DNA of 64,000 nucleotides. Origin: Orthonyx spaldingii. Taxonomy: Eukaryota; Chordata; Aves; Passeriformes; Orthonychidae. The DNA lies in contig VZTJ01002654.1 of the NCBI GenBank assembly GCA_013397795.1, positions 216,909-280,908 of the forward strand, written 5' to 3'. The notes beneath the pieces were generated by a model. It saw only the letters and a program-made list of their open reading frames with translations, did no database searches and was not told where the DNA came from. The translations under genes were made by a program, and so were the position numbers. Of this stretch, positions 48,901 through 60,000 are shown in pieces (within the stretch, counting starts at the first letter, position 1; each line of letters starts with the position of its first letter).

Positions 48901-51900
48901 AAATGCTTTGATCTGTCCTCAACATTTCAATATTTCTTCTACACAAGCCTACAGGGAAGTTAAAGGCAATAATATTACAAGCTGTCTCTCCACAGGAGTC
49001 TATGAGTTTATTCATAATTCCTTAGGAGTTTTTCAAGGTCATCAGCCTCGGTTTAGATACTTCAAGCATTTCGTTTCACTTCCCTCTAAGAATGTGTGGT
49101 TTGAAACACCAGCCTTAACTTCTGTCCTACCACAGCACTGATCTACTGGATTTATTTCCTTCCGTTTGTTTCTCCCATATTTTCTAGCAACCACTTACAA
49201 ACTAAAATGGTACTTTCTGGTCCATTTCTCTCTTTCATCTTTAAGTCCTCCTATGCTGCTAGCTCAGGGATGCAGCTTTCAGTGTCTCACCCTTGCTGTG
49301 TGACCACTTTGCTTGGACCTCCTTTAGTCCCAAACACAAAGTGAGAGCCGTTCTCAGCCCACCCAGTCCTGCATTCTCTTCCTTAGTGCTGACAGGGAGC
49401 AGGGAGTGCAAGGAGAGGCACAGTGACCACTTCACTGTCCTCCACTGGACCTGGAGGCAAAAAGACTCTTCCAACTGGAAAAATGAACTGTCTCACATAG
49501 GAACACTCTCAGGGTAGTACGAGATGGGGATGAGAGTTCCCTTGGTACCCTTCCCCACAGAAGCCTCTTTGATCAGTCATCCTGATGGCAGAGGAAGCTG
49601 GAATTTAGATGATGGGGCTTTAATGCACAGCTTTAAAGGACATTTAAGGACAGGAAAAAAAATAAAGAACAAAACTTTGCTACTCTGAAGCACAATATTT
49701 ACCACAGAAGACAATACAAAGTGGGTGATATTCATTTTGGTGGTGCTGAGTCTAACAAAGGCCAGAGCAAGTGTTCCTTATGACACCATTCTTTTATGCC
49801 TCCCCAGTTCCCAAACAAGACACCACAGATATTTTTACATTTAAATGCCAGTGGGAGTGGTTTTGCATAGGGAAACACTTCAGAAAGCAGATCTTATTTC
49901 TGAGATTTCCTGTATTTCCTTTCCCTGTTAAAGTCTGAGGAAACGGTTACTCCCACCAGCTGGTGGGTCCCTTCTACAAGGGTTGTGGTGATGACAGGTA
50001 CCACACATTGTGCCAATCATTCCATAATGTACTGTAATTAATTATTTTTTAACTAATACATGATAAATTGTGTCAAATAAAATGAAGAAATTATCTTCAG
50101 AGTTGTTTTTTGAGACTTCTCTAGTTTACCCAAAAGTCAAATTAAGATGCTGTTAGAGTTTATACCTAAAGGGGAATTCTCAGCGTGTGTGTGAATCGAC
50201 ACATACAGGTAACCAAGGCAACCAGCAAAGCACAGCCGAAATGCAGAGCAGATTTACTGCATTACCTCACTAACAACGCTGGGTGGCAGAGGCACACAGG
50301 ACACAGGTTCCCTTACGCTCGGCTCGTCCCATGGGGCAGTGGGGGATCTGCTGTCTGCCCCACTGTATTAAAAGGCTTCACACAGTTTATCACAAGGCTG
50401 TGCTTTTATGATCTCTCTCTCTCTCAGCAGGAGACAAGCATGTCTATGAGAGTGGTATCTCTACATAAGAATTTTACTTCTCAAAACAGGCAGAGGATGA
50501 ACAACATTATACATAATAAATGGAGTTATCCCACACCAACATTCTTAGCATTATTCCCAGCTGCAAGGCCACTGAGTGAAATTATTCCCTCCTTGCCAAA
50601 TTTTCTTATTTGAACCCTCCTCTCCCAACAGCATGCTTTCAAATTTTCATTATTTGTTATGCACTGAAGCTTAAGAACCCAAACTTTGTTCCTTAATGAC
50701 TTGGGTCTTTTCCATTTGGCAAATTTTGACTTTTTTTTCCCCTTCTTTTCTACAGTGAAGAAAGCAAACTCATGTTCCTGGTAGTAGCAAAATCCAGACT
50801 AGAGCCAAACCTCCTGATCCCTGTGAAATTATCTGCAGTCCCCCGACCTTTGAAACAAAATCTTTCCCCTGTGAGCAGCTGGTCACTGGGAGACCTCTGG
50901 GCTTTATTCTTTTCTGTGGTGGTTCTTTCTGCCTCGGGGTATAGACAGTGCACCAGCAGTGGGAACGGTTGTGGCGGTCTGCTAATCCTGCAGCCCCCAG
51001 AGGAGCACTTGCTGCTCAGGCAGGCAGACACAAGACACCCCTGTGGCACAAGCAGAAGGTCTTGCCTGCAGCTGTGCAGCTCGCAGTGCCTCTCACATCC
51101 CGGTGCCCACACCAAGGGTCTCAGGAGGCACCATTTCAGCCCTGAGCACGACCAGCTCTTCCTTCACCGTCCTGGTCTCTGCCCTGTTCTGTGCCCCCCG
51201 GGACTCCCAGAGGACCCCTGGCTCTCCAGGCTCACTGCGCCCACCCTCCTCTCCCTCAGAACAGGGCTGCAGCAGGTGCCCTTCAGAAACTGCCAATGCT
51301 GGAGGTGTCTAGGACACCAACTAGATCCCAGCTCAAACCTTGGGTCATAAAGACCTTTATTCGCTGCAATTGGTTTTGCTTGGGTTTTCATCTTCACTGG
51401 AATAGGTCTGGAAGTTTCTGTTATCCCCATGAATGCCTGATCTCCTGTAACTGATGCAGGTTTTGGCCTTATTGACAGCTCCCAGCGATGAGTCTCACCA
51501 GCAAAGAGTTTGGAAAACTACCTCCCTGTGTTTGTTTTCTGAACTTGCTGCCACCTTTGTGCAATGACAGACCTTCTGCTTTCTGCTCCATGATAAAGGA
51601 TGTGCAGACACCTGCAATTTGACTTCATAACACTGCTCATTACTTCTTATGTTTATCAGATCTCCTACTTAATCATTTCTTCTAACAATAAATTCAGGCC
51701 TTTTCAGCCCTGCAGACCCCATAAATTCTCTCCAAGCACTTACTCATTTCCAGAACTGATCTCTGAATCCAACTATTCCATCTACATCCTTTTTGAGACA
51801 CACTGATTATTTCAGATGAGTGTGTAACAGTGATTTCTTTGACAGCTTCCCAATACTTCCAGTGTTATTTTATCCTTTTTCCTCTGCATTCTAATGACTC

Positions 51901-54861
51901 TTGCTCCTTAGAAAGTATCTACACGTTAAGTCTTTGAGCTTTCCCAGTGATACAAAGATTTTTTTTTCTGGGTTATTACAGTTAATTTAGAGCCTAGCCA
52001 GAAGTATAAATTGTTCCAATTAATACACTGTTCAAATTACTTTGCATATGTCAAAACTGAATTTTGCCCGTCATCTCGTTCTCTATTCACACCACCATCT
52101 GTTTGTACCCTTTGAAGATCATCACAGTCACCTCTGGTCTTGATTAACCTAAATAATTTTAGTGTAATTTACATCTCTTGCCTCACCTTATCAATTTTCT
52201 CATGCAAAATAGGTGTGGGTATACGTGTTTTTTGTATGTAAATTAAGGATCTGCATCCCTTTTAGGAACTTAGATATATCACTACCCAGACTTTCTGCTG
52301 CGGCCTCAGTTTCCCTGTCCAATTCAAGATCAAGAGTAGTTTAGGGACCAGATGTGAAATGGAAGGGAAGATTAAAAATCCGCTTTGTCCTATGTATTGA
52401 GAGGGATTCTGACTTTGCTTTTTTTTTTCCCCAAAGCTGGAGCAACTCTGAATTTAGCCAAGGAACTCCTTGACTTATTTCTATCCCTACCCAGAGTACT
52501 GTTTTCTGAGGCAGGCATTATAACCTGCAACAGAGCAGGGGTCAGGAATGCCACAACACCTCAGCGCCCGCTGCAGTCACCAGCTGTGACCTGTGCCAGG
52601 GGTCAGCTCCAGACACAGCTCATGGGGCTGCAGGTGCTGAGCTCTGCCAGTCCCCAGCCATGGGAGATGACATGGTCACAGTACCAGGATGTTCACCAGG
52701 AGCTGGGAGCAGCACAGAGCTGCCCTCAGCCTACCCGTGTGCAGCAGTGCCAGGGTACCAAATGCTCCAGGACCCATGTGCTGAGCAGGGCCGGGGTGCC
52801 AGGTCAGACAGTGCTAACTGCTGTGCATCCATGGACTATTGCTGGCAGGAGTAAAAACCAGAATTAGTGATAGGCACAGGAGCATACTCACCCTCTTCCA
52901 CATTTACAATTTCATTTCTGCTGACTCCCAAGGGTTCAGAGCAAGGAGCTGAGACTCTGTTATGCTGCACAAAGCAGCAGAGCATACACAACATTGCAAC
53001 CTTAAAGACGAGAGCATCCACATACTGAGTGTTAGGACTGGGACACCCCAACCACCACTTCATCCCCAAAATGGTCAATTCTTTCTTTATGCAAACTGGT
53101 TTAACAGACTGGGAAAATTATGGTTTAACTCAAAATTTTTTTGCTTTTCCCAATAGCTGATTTTTAACTGCTACTGAAATCACAAATTCTGTAGTTCAAT
53201 TTGTGACATATCTGGAGAGATCTCTGGTTACCACAGTAATGATTTGGTTTAGTTGTGTAATTAACCCTTGCCATGGGTGAAAGAGTTATCTAGTTTATTG
53301 AACTTCATACAGGGCATTAATTCATATAAATTAGGATACAACTTTTTTGCTGTCCACACACTGAAAATTTTCACAAGTCACCTAAAAATGCTTGCTGTGC
53401 AGTTAAGATACACAGGCCATCCAGACTTTGGTAATAAGGTTCAATATTTCAATAAGTGAGACAGCAAGCAGCAATTCCCCAATAGGTGGGATAGAGCATG
53501 GTAGATGGTGGAGGCAATGGGCCAGGTCCTAATATTGTGAATAATCCCTCCACCTCAATACCCCAGAGCACTGAATGAGGTTATTCCAAATTTCATTATC
53601 TCTTGGAATTCATGTTCCTCCGATAGAAGTAGTGATGATGCCTAGTGGAGCTGAATGTTATTTATCTGCAGTTGATCTTTCCCAAGCCCATTGACAGAAA
53701 GATAGATGGAAAAACATTTATTCTCTCTGTGGCTTGTATAATTTTCATGTAGTGCCATCAGATCCCCCAGCTGTCTGTCACTTTGAACTGAGATTAATGT
53801 GAAATGCTGAAAGAAGGGACTAAAACTGATGATAATAGCAAACTATGCAGTAATTTTAGCTTGATAGTATCCAAACCTTACTGATGCTGTAATGCTGTTC
53901 CCTGACATCTGGATTATCCTGCACCACCCATTCCATGCTATTCAGGCCTGGGTTTTCCTGGCATCTGTACACACAAACAAATATGCTTTAGCAAAACACT
54001 GGGTTTCAGTCAATTGGCAGCTAATTCTTAGTTGGTACCAGTGTAGATGGGATGATGATGTGGTTAAAATTCATCAGTTTCCCTCGTGGAAGGAGACAAC
54101 TCAGCAGCACAGAGAGGGACCCACCTCTCCCAGGAGCTGTTGAGGTGATGGGGGGTTCCAGGAGAGTGCACTGGGCTGGGCAGATCCCACAGGCAAGTGT
54201 CTCCTGGATGTGGGAGAACAATGAGAAATATATCAAAAAAGGCTCCAAAAGATACCTATACATAATCAGGTTCATAAATTATTGTCCAAAACACTGATAT
54301 TGGTACAAGAGCTCCATACCTCTGACTAACTGGTTTGCTAATTAATTTTTCTTCAGGATAAAAAGGAAAAATCATCCCACATTTCCCGGTATCAAAGCAA
54401 CTGATAAAAATATTTTCCACATTAAAGTTGACATTGATAAGCTTAGCTCTAATGAGCCTTCACTGGCTGAAAAAGAAATCCCTCAAAAGGCTGGAAAAAG
54501 CCTCTTTATTAACTTTTTTCTGTGATTACATAATATACATCTGCAACCATCCTATATTACTTGAGAAGCAATTATGCTAAAATGACACTTGCCTAGATGG
54601 CAGTAAAACTGCCATGTAAAGTGCCAGTATAACTGCTCCAATAAATCATATATTATATTTAGCTTTTAAAAAAAGTGTCCAGCCTTATCTATATTTTATT
54701 AAAACAGGAAGACAGAGTACCAACTGCAAAGGCTGTAACTGTGTGAGAATCCTCTAGAGTAATAATCACACAGAGATCCAAAACACAGACTAGGAACAGA
54801 GAGTGGAGTGGTTCCCTGCAGTGCTCAGCCCGTTAGTTTGCTTGCAGCACCATAGAGTCTA
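45961..54861. other. Unique non-coding DNA
   Basis: About 8.9 kb without a supportable gene. It contains the 12-bp repeat at 46361, a CA-rich imperfect tract at 47757-47820, a strong splice-acceptor-like pyrimidine run ending at 50755 followed by a 192-codon ATG frame (50772-51350), and a GC-richer patch at 52520-52850. None of the frames shows a recognised domain. Confidence 0.5.
46361..46395. repeat. 12-bp tandem repeat, GAATTCATTCAT
   Basis: Two perfect copies (46361-46372, 46373-46384) and a diverged partial third. The junction contains the 10-bp palindrome ATGAATTCAT. Confidence 0.9.
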
Positions 54862-54965
54862 GATTCACAGAATATTCTGAGTTGTAAGGGACCCACAAGG
54901 ATCATGGAGCCCAACTTTTAAGCCAATGGCCCATACGGGGATTGAATACACAGGCTTGGTGTCAA
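54862..54965 (-). mobile_element. TguSINE1-like SINE (tRNA-Ile head, CR1-type tail), 5'-truncated
   Basis: On the minus strand the element reads from a tRNA-derived head (about 54965-54927) into a CR1-derived tail ending at 54862. The head corresponds to the 3' half of tRNA-Ile: 'caccaagcctgtgtattcaa' and 'tccccgtatgggcca' match the family's 'cgccaaggtcgcgggttcga' and 'tccccgtacgggcca', covering the anticodon-stem 3' side, the T-arm with a degenerate Pol III B box, and the acceptor 3' strand. The tail, 'ggatccttgtgggtccctt...actcagaatattctgtgaat'-like in minus sense, is the CR1-type 3' end that lets a CR1 reverse transcriptase mobilise the SINE in trans. The A box and the 5' part of the tRNA are missing, as expected for 5' truncation on insertion. 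It is not a tRNA gene, because only about half of a tRNA is present and it is fused to the CR1 tail. Confidence 0.85.
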
Positions 54966-56514
54966 ATGTCGGGGCACAGGAGGGTCCCAGGGTCAGGGAC
55001 CCCCAGCACTGGTGCTGACGGGGCTGTGCCGGACTGTCACACCCTCCGTGTCCTCAGGGAGATGCTACAGCTCAGGGATGACCTGGAGAGCAAAGGGCAC
55101 TGCTGTTACCTGCAGTGTGATCAACAATGCTTCTGGACATTTTGTAGTGATTTCAACATCACCCAATGGACCTCTGAAAAAAACTTGTGGAATCTCTTAA
55201 GACAATTCTTGCATTTTCCCACTAATATCACTCATTTTATTCTCCACAGCTGAGGACAGCCAGAATTTTTGTTATTGGATCTCACAAGTTTACTTTTAAT
55301 TTTTCTTCTGCAGCTCTTTTTCTTCTGACAATATGTCAGTCATCCTGGATGTGGGGGACGGATGTGGGAAGCCATTAGCATCAGTTAAAAATGCGTCATG
55401 TCAAGGTTCTCAGCCTGAATTTGTAGAGCTTTATCTCTATACACATCCTGTCTGATGGTATTTTATCATACAGTAAATTACAGAAAGTTTAGTAATTTTA
55501 ATCAAAAAAAGTTTAAAATTTTGTGAGTCAAAAAAGAAAGAAATGGTTTTACCCTTTATACAGTGTCTATTTTCCTAATTTATTGAAAAGAAATTTTTCA
55601 AGTTTTTTTTTTTTTAAAGTTGTTTTCCAGGCCCACTGAATTCCCTTTCCATGATTAAATTTAACAGACTTCCAAATGGTTTCCCTATATCAATATTGCC
55701 CAATCAATATCAATTGTCATTGTGGTAGAGAACGTTAAGAAATTAATAGCATAGGAAACTTGTGATGCTGTAAATGTTAAGTTCTGTCACTGAAATTACA
55801 CTTTTAGCAGTTTGAGATTAATGGCATTGGTCATAAATGTCCTGCTTTTTAAATGTTATGTAAAATATAAAGGAGTACAAAGAAAGAAGGCTGGGAATAA
55901 AGGTTAACTTATTTGGCTGTTGTTAGTAGATTATGCAACAGGATTGCTTTCCTTTACAGTTAAAACACCTCTGACTGTACAAGATTCCTGTAGATGGTTC
56001 CACAAAAAGACACACATAGGTTGTACACAGAGTATATATTTTATATGCATGTAAAGAACGTATAATATAATATTACATCATTATTTAATGAATACATGTA
56101 GTGTTCATTGTAAGTAGAATACATGTAAGTAGAATTGTCACTGTTTATTAACTTAGTACCAAGGTGTCCCCGAAAGGTGGGTCATGTTGGGAGAAAAAAT
56201 ATATTTGAAATAGTAATAACTAGGAAACAATTAAAAGTTAATTAGAGGAGAGCATCAAAACTATCCATTTTAATAGTACTTATAGTCATGCAAAGCAACA
56301 AAAGGGATGCTGTACTGAAAAAATCACAGGCTGATTTTCAGAGCTTAAATATTCTAGCAGATATTTGAGTAAAGGCTTACTGTGAAGGGACACAGAGGCT
56401 TTTAAAAAACACATTCCAGTCATGTTTCCTAAACTAGGAAAGGTAACACTTTAAGCACAGTAAGCCTAAATTATTCATCCAAAATGTACATCAGCATTTA
56501 GGACAAGTATTACT
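54966..56514. other. Unique non-coding DNA
   Basis: A GC-rich stretch (54966-55110) directly behind the SINE head contains the hairpin-like 'cagcactggtgctg' but no recognised gene. The rest is AT-rich, with a T14 run near 55600 and the small duplication at 56109. Confidence 0.5.
56109..56137. repeat. 15-bp tandem duplication
   Basis: TGTAAGTAGAATACA at 56109-56123 is followed directly by TGTAAGTAGAATTG. It lies in a very AT-rich stretch that also has an extra 'aatacatgta' upstream. Confidence 0.85.
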
Positions 56515-57006
56515 GTATGCAGTTTGGGGAACTGCAGTACAAGAAAGATATAAGGCTATTAGAGAGTGTCCAAAGGAAGGACACAGAGATAGTGAAGGGT
56601 CTGGAGGGGTCATAGGAGTAGAGGCTGAGGACGCTTGGTTTGTTCAGCTGGAGAAGAGGAGACTGAGGTCAGGAGGCTTCAGCTCCTCCCGAGGGACAGT
56701 GGAGGGGCAGCTCCAATCTCTGCTCTTGTGACAGGGACAGAAACAGGACCCGATGGAACAGCTGGAGCTATGTCAGGGAGGGTTAGCCTGGACATCAGGG
56801 AAAGGTTCTTCCCCCAGAGGGTGCTGGGCACTGCCCAGGCTCTCCAGGGAATGGTCCCGGCCCCGAGGCTGCCAGAGCTCCAGGAGCGTTTGGACAACAC
56901 TGTTAGGCACACGGTGGAATTGCTGGGCTGTCCTGTGCAGGGCCAGGAGTTCGGCTTGATGATCCCTGGGTCTCTTTCCACGCAGAAGATTCTGGGTGAT
57001 TCTATT
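56515..57006 (+). mobile_element. CR1 LINE 3' end, 5'-truncated, with ORF2 remnant
   Basis: The element starts near 56515 ('cagtttggggaactgcagtacaag', cognate with the family's 'cagttctgggctcctcagtacaag') and runs to 'attctgggtgattctat' at about 57006, a CR1 3' terminus. The ORF2 C-terminus is present but broken into several frames. Visible pieces are a SAGEEETEVRRLQLLPRDSGG-like stretch (shifted frame, 56640-56700), SGRVSLDIRERFFPQRVLG (56775-56830) corresponding to the family's 'GRFRLDIRxNFFTERVV', and the PRLPELQERLD block. The 3' UTR contains 'gctgtcctgtgcagggccaggagtt' followed by 'gatgatcc', which matches the CR1 subfamily whose tail is shared with the passerine SINE. Frameshifts and stops make it inactive. 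Confidence 0.92.
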
Positions 57007-60000
57007 ATCTCATCAGCACTCAGTGCCACATGTCTGCACGGGAAAACACGGCAGTGTTGCTTTTCTCCAGGAGACTGAAAAGTACAATCAAACATTTGTG
57101 CAATGACTTAACTAAAACTGTACAATGATTTGCAACACCACACATTACAAATAAAAACAAGTGAATAATGCATCAATTTCTGAATCTGTTAATTCTAAAT
57201 GAGCTGTTATTCTGCTATGTAGTCCCATCCTCTTACAGGGAATTAGTCTTTGGCCATTTTTATCCCATGAGCTGTCTTTTCATGTGAAACTAATTTTAAA
57301 TTCATTGTACAGAAAGCTAAAGTTGGGGAAAAAAAATGTCTGATGACTTAACACCTCTCTCCTCTGCATGGCTCTCTGCTCTGCTGAAAGGCTGGATTTT
57401 CCAGGTTTTGTTTGCACACAGGGGTCTGCAGGACTCCCATTCCCAGCACCCACAACCTAAATCCATCTGTTCTTCAACACCCGCTAATCACTTAGTCCCT
57501 TAAACTGGGTGTGGAAGCAACCCTCCAAACTGTGCTGAGCTCCCCATCCTTCATTTGTGTCATTTTTCTCATGGTTGGTTCACACCAGCCAGTTCACATT
57601 CTGTGCACACCTAGTGCAGCTTCCCAGCTGCAATTCCTTTCACTAGCTTTTATACAATGTCTGCACAGCAAAATGTTCATTGGAAACAAGGTAAAAAAGA
57701 GATTGCTGTGGATTTTTTCACCCTAGAAGTGAATGCAGAAGCCATCTCCATTGGCTATCACAGAAAGCGTCTTCCTTCAGTGCATTGGACAAGAAAGTTC
57801 AACCACTTCCAAGTTCCACCTCTTCCCTAAAAGCAAATTCTTAGCTGAAGTAATTGTGTGAAAACATAAACAAAGCGTGACACTCCCTCAAGAAACCATT
57901 AAACATGGCATGGTAAGTCAAGAATTTGCATATGGCTGATTGTTTAGTAAACAAACTGTCTCCTGAGAAGACTGTAATCAGTCTTTTGCATCAAATCTGT
58001 TGATTAGTCTTTCTGGGAATAATGTTAGACAATACAAGCAAGTGTGAGTCATGGTATCACTTTCTTTGAAATTTAGGATTAAATACAGCAATAAACAAAA
58101 TTTTAAGTGCATTTTTTAAGCTTTGGAATCTTTAGTAAAAGATTAATTCTGTTTTTTACATCAAAACTGAAGTCTTTGGCATTCTTTCTATTAGGAAAAA
58201 ATTTTAAGAATTCTGAATTTAACTTCAGATTGTTTAACAACCTGCAGGCTACTGTGTTTGTCAATGAGTGTAACATGTAAGTGTAAAATGAGATGTATGT
58301 TTAGATGTACATTACTGCCTGTACCAGGGTTAACTTTTTTTTTTTTGCTATTATTACCAGCACAGTTCAAAGGTAGCTGACACTGACCCTGTGCACCAGG
58401 GCTAGTGGAGAGTGCCCATGCACCTCGGGGACCTTAGTGTCCCTGACCTGTCCCACATGCGCCAGTGGCATCATGACACCTTGTGGGCCTGAATCCAGAA
58501 TTTCTCCCAGGGAGGTAATTCAGAAGAGGCAAACTGATAAACCACTCAGCAGTGCAGGCTGAGACCAAGGTGTGCCTGTGGTCACTCAGTTGAGCACCTT
58601 TTATCAGAACAGGCAACTGCGGAGAAAATCTCGGTCTCACCAGGTCACATTTGAGCTTCTGACATCCCTCTCACAGAGTCATATTTGGGCTGCTGACATC
58701 CCTGTCACCACTGAAGGATCAGTCCAGGCCACCCCACAGCCAGCCGGGGACCCACAGTGCTCGGAACACAGCTGAACAGCTCTCCTTGGCTTGAGCTGAG
58801 ACCTACGCTGGACCTGGAATCACTCATGGTAATTGGCAAATTATTGCTTTGCCTTGTTTAGAGTATTTGTCAGTTTCTTTCCCTGGGTCAATTATTCTCA
58901 GTGATAATCTGTCAAAGGACAAAATCAGGCAGAATATCTTGCACTTCCTTGCTTTAGGAGAGTTGCTGAATTTCTCCAAGTTCCCCAGAGCTGTATCTGG
59001 TGTTTATGGAGATCACCTCCATGGCATCGGTGCTGTCCCACCTGGCAGATCCCAGCACCCTCCCTGCAGCAGCAGTGCCTGGATCCGTACACTGTCCCAG
59101 TGGGTCTGTGAGCTTTTTCACATAAGAACTCAAGATAAGCAAAGGCTTCATTTTTAAATAAAGCACCAGAAGAAGGGCCAAAGTTTTCACGATATTTGGT
59201 TTTCAGATGTTGATTTCCATCACACTCTTGTTCACCTCTGTTTTCCAGAGAAAAAGCTCAGGACAGCTCTGAGAATCTGCAGAGGGAAACGTGACAAAAA
59301 TATCAGCTATTGTAACCAAAGTCTTAAAGTGGCTAAGAAAGTCTGGGCAGTATCATGAAAATGTTGCTATTTATAGACACAGCTGCCAGCTATCTTAGAT
59401 TTTAGACTGCAGATATTTACTACAAATTGTTGGGGTGGGTATTTGTAAAAATAACAAGGTCACATCAAATCCATCAAAGTAATTTGTTAATTAATTTTAA
59501 AAAAACAAAAAACCACTTGAACATTAGATTAGGAAAGTAAAAAGGAAACAGCGGACTAAAAGCTTTATCATAGTGAAAATACACAAAAGCATTTCTTTCT
59601 GCCTGACAATATAGGACAGAAGGGTAAAGGGCTGAGGAATAAGGTGTGTAAAACCACACCACGCATCTGTATGTCAGAATCTGAGGCAAATATATGAGGC
59701 AAACAAAAAAATCATATTGGAGTGAACTGCAAAATTACAGCACACGGAATCTGTTTTTCCACAATAAGTCTATCACACCTTTCTAAAAGCAGGAGCTCAC
59801 AGTGTCAGCCAAAGCATATACATTTTCTATTTCCCAAAAAAATCCCCAAGACAGCTCTTCTGTACTCTGTAATTCAGCTGAAAGAACAATCAGATAACAA
59901 TGCCAGGCAGTCCCTGGCAGTTCTGCAGGCACTCCAGAGGATGCTTCTGGGGCTTGTTGCCTCTGCAGGGCTGGTAAAACCCACCAGCCCATGAGCAACA

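Noticed and set aside
52385..52867. 160-codon plus-strand open frame
   Set aside because: It starts at TTG and runs through a GC-rich patch where stops are rare by composition. No domain is seen.
54927..54965. Partial tRNA-Ile gene
   Set aside because: Only the 3' half of the tRNA is present, it is fused to a CR1-type tail, and the A box is missing. It is the head of a SINE.
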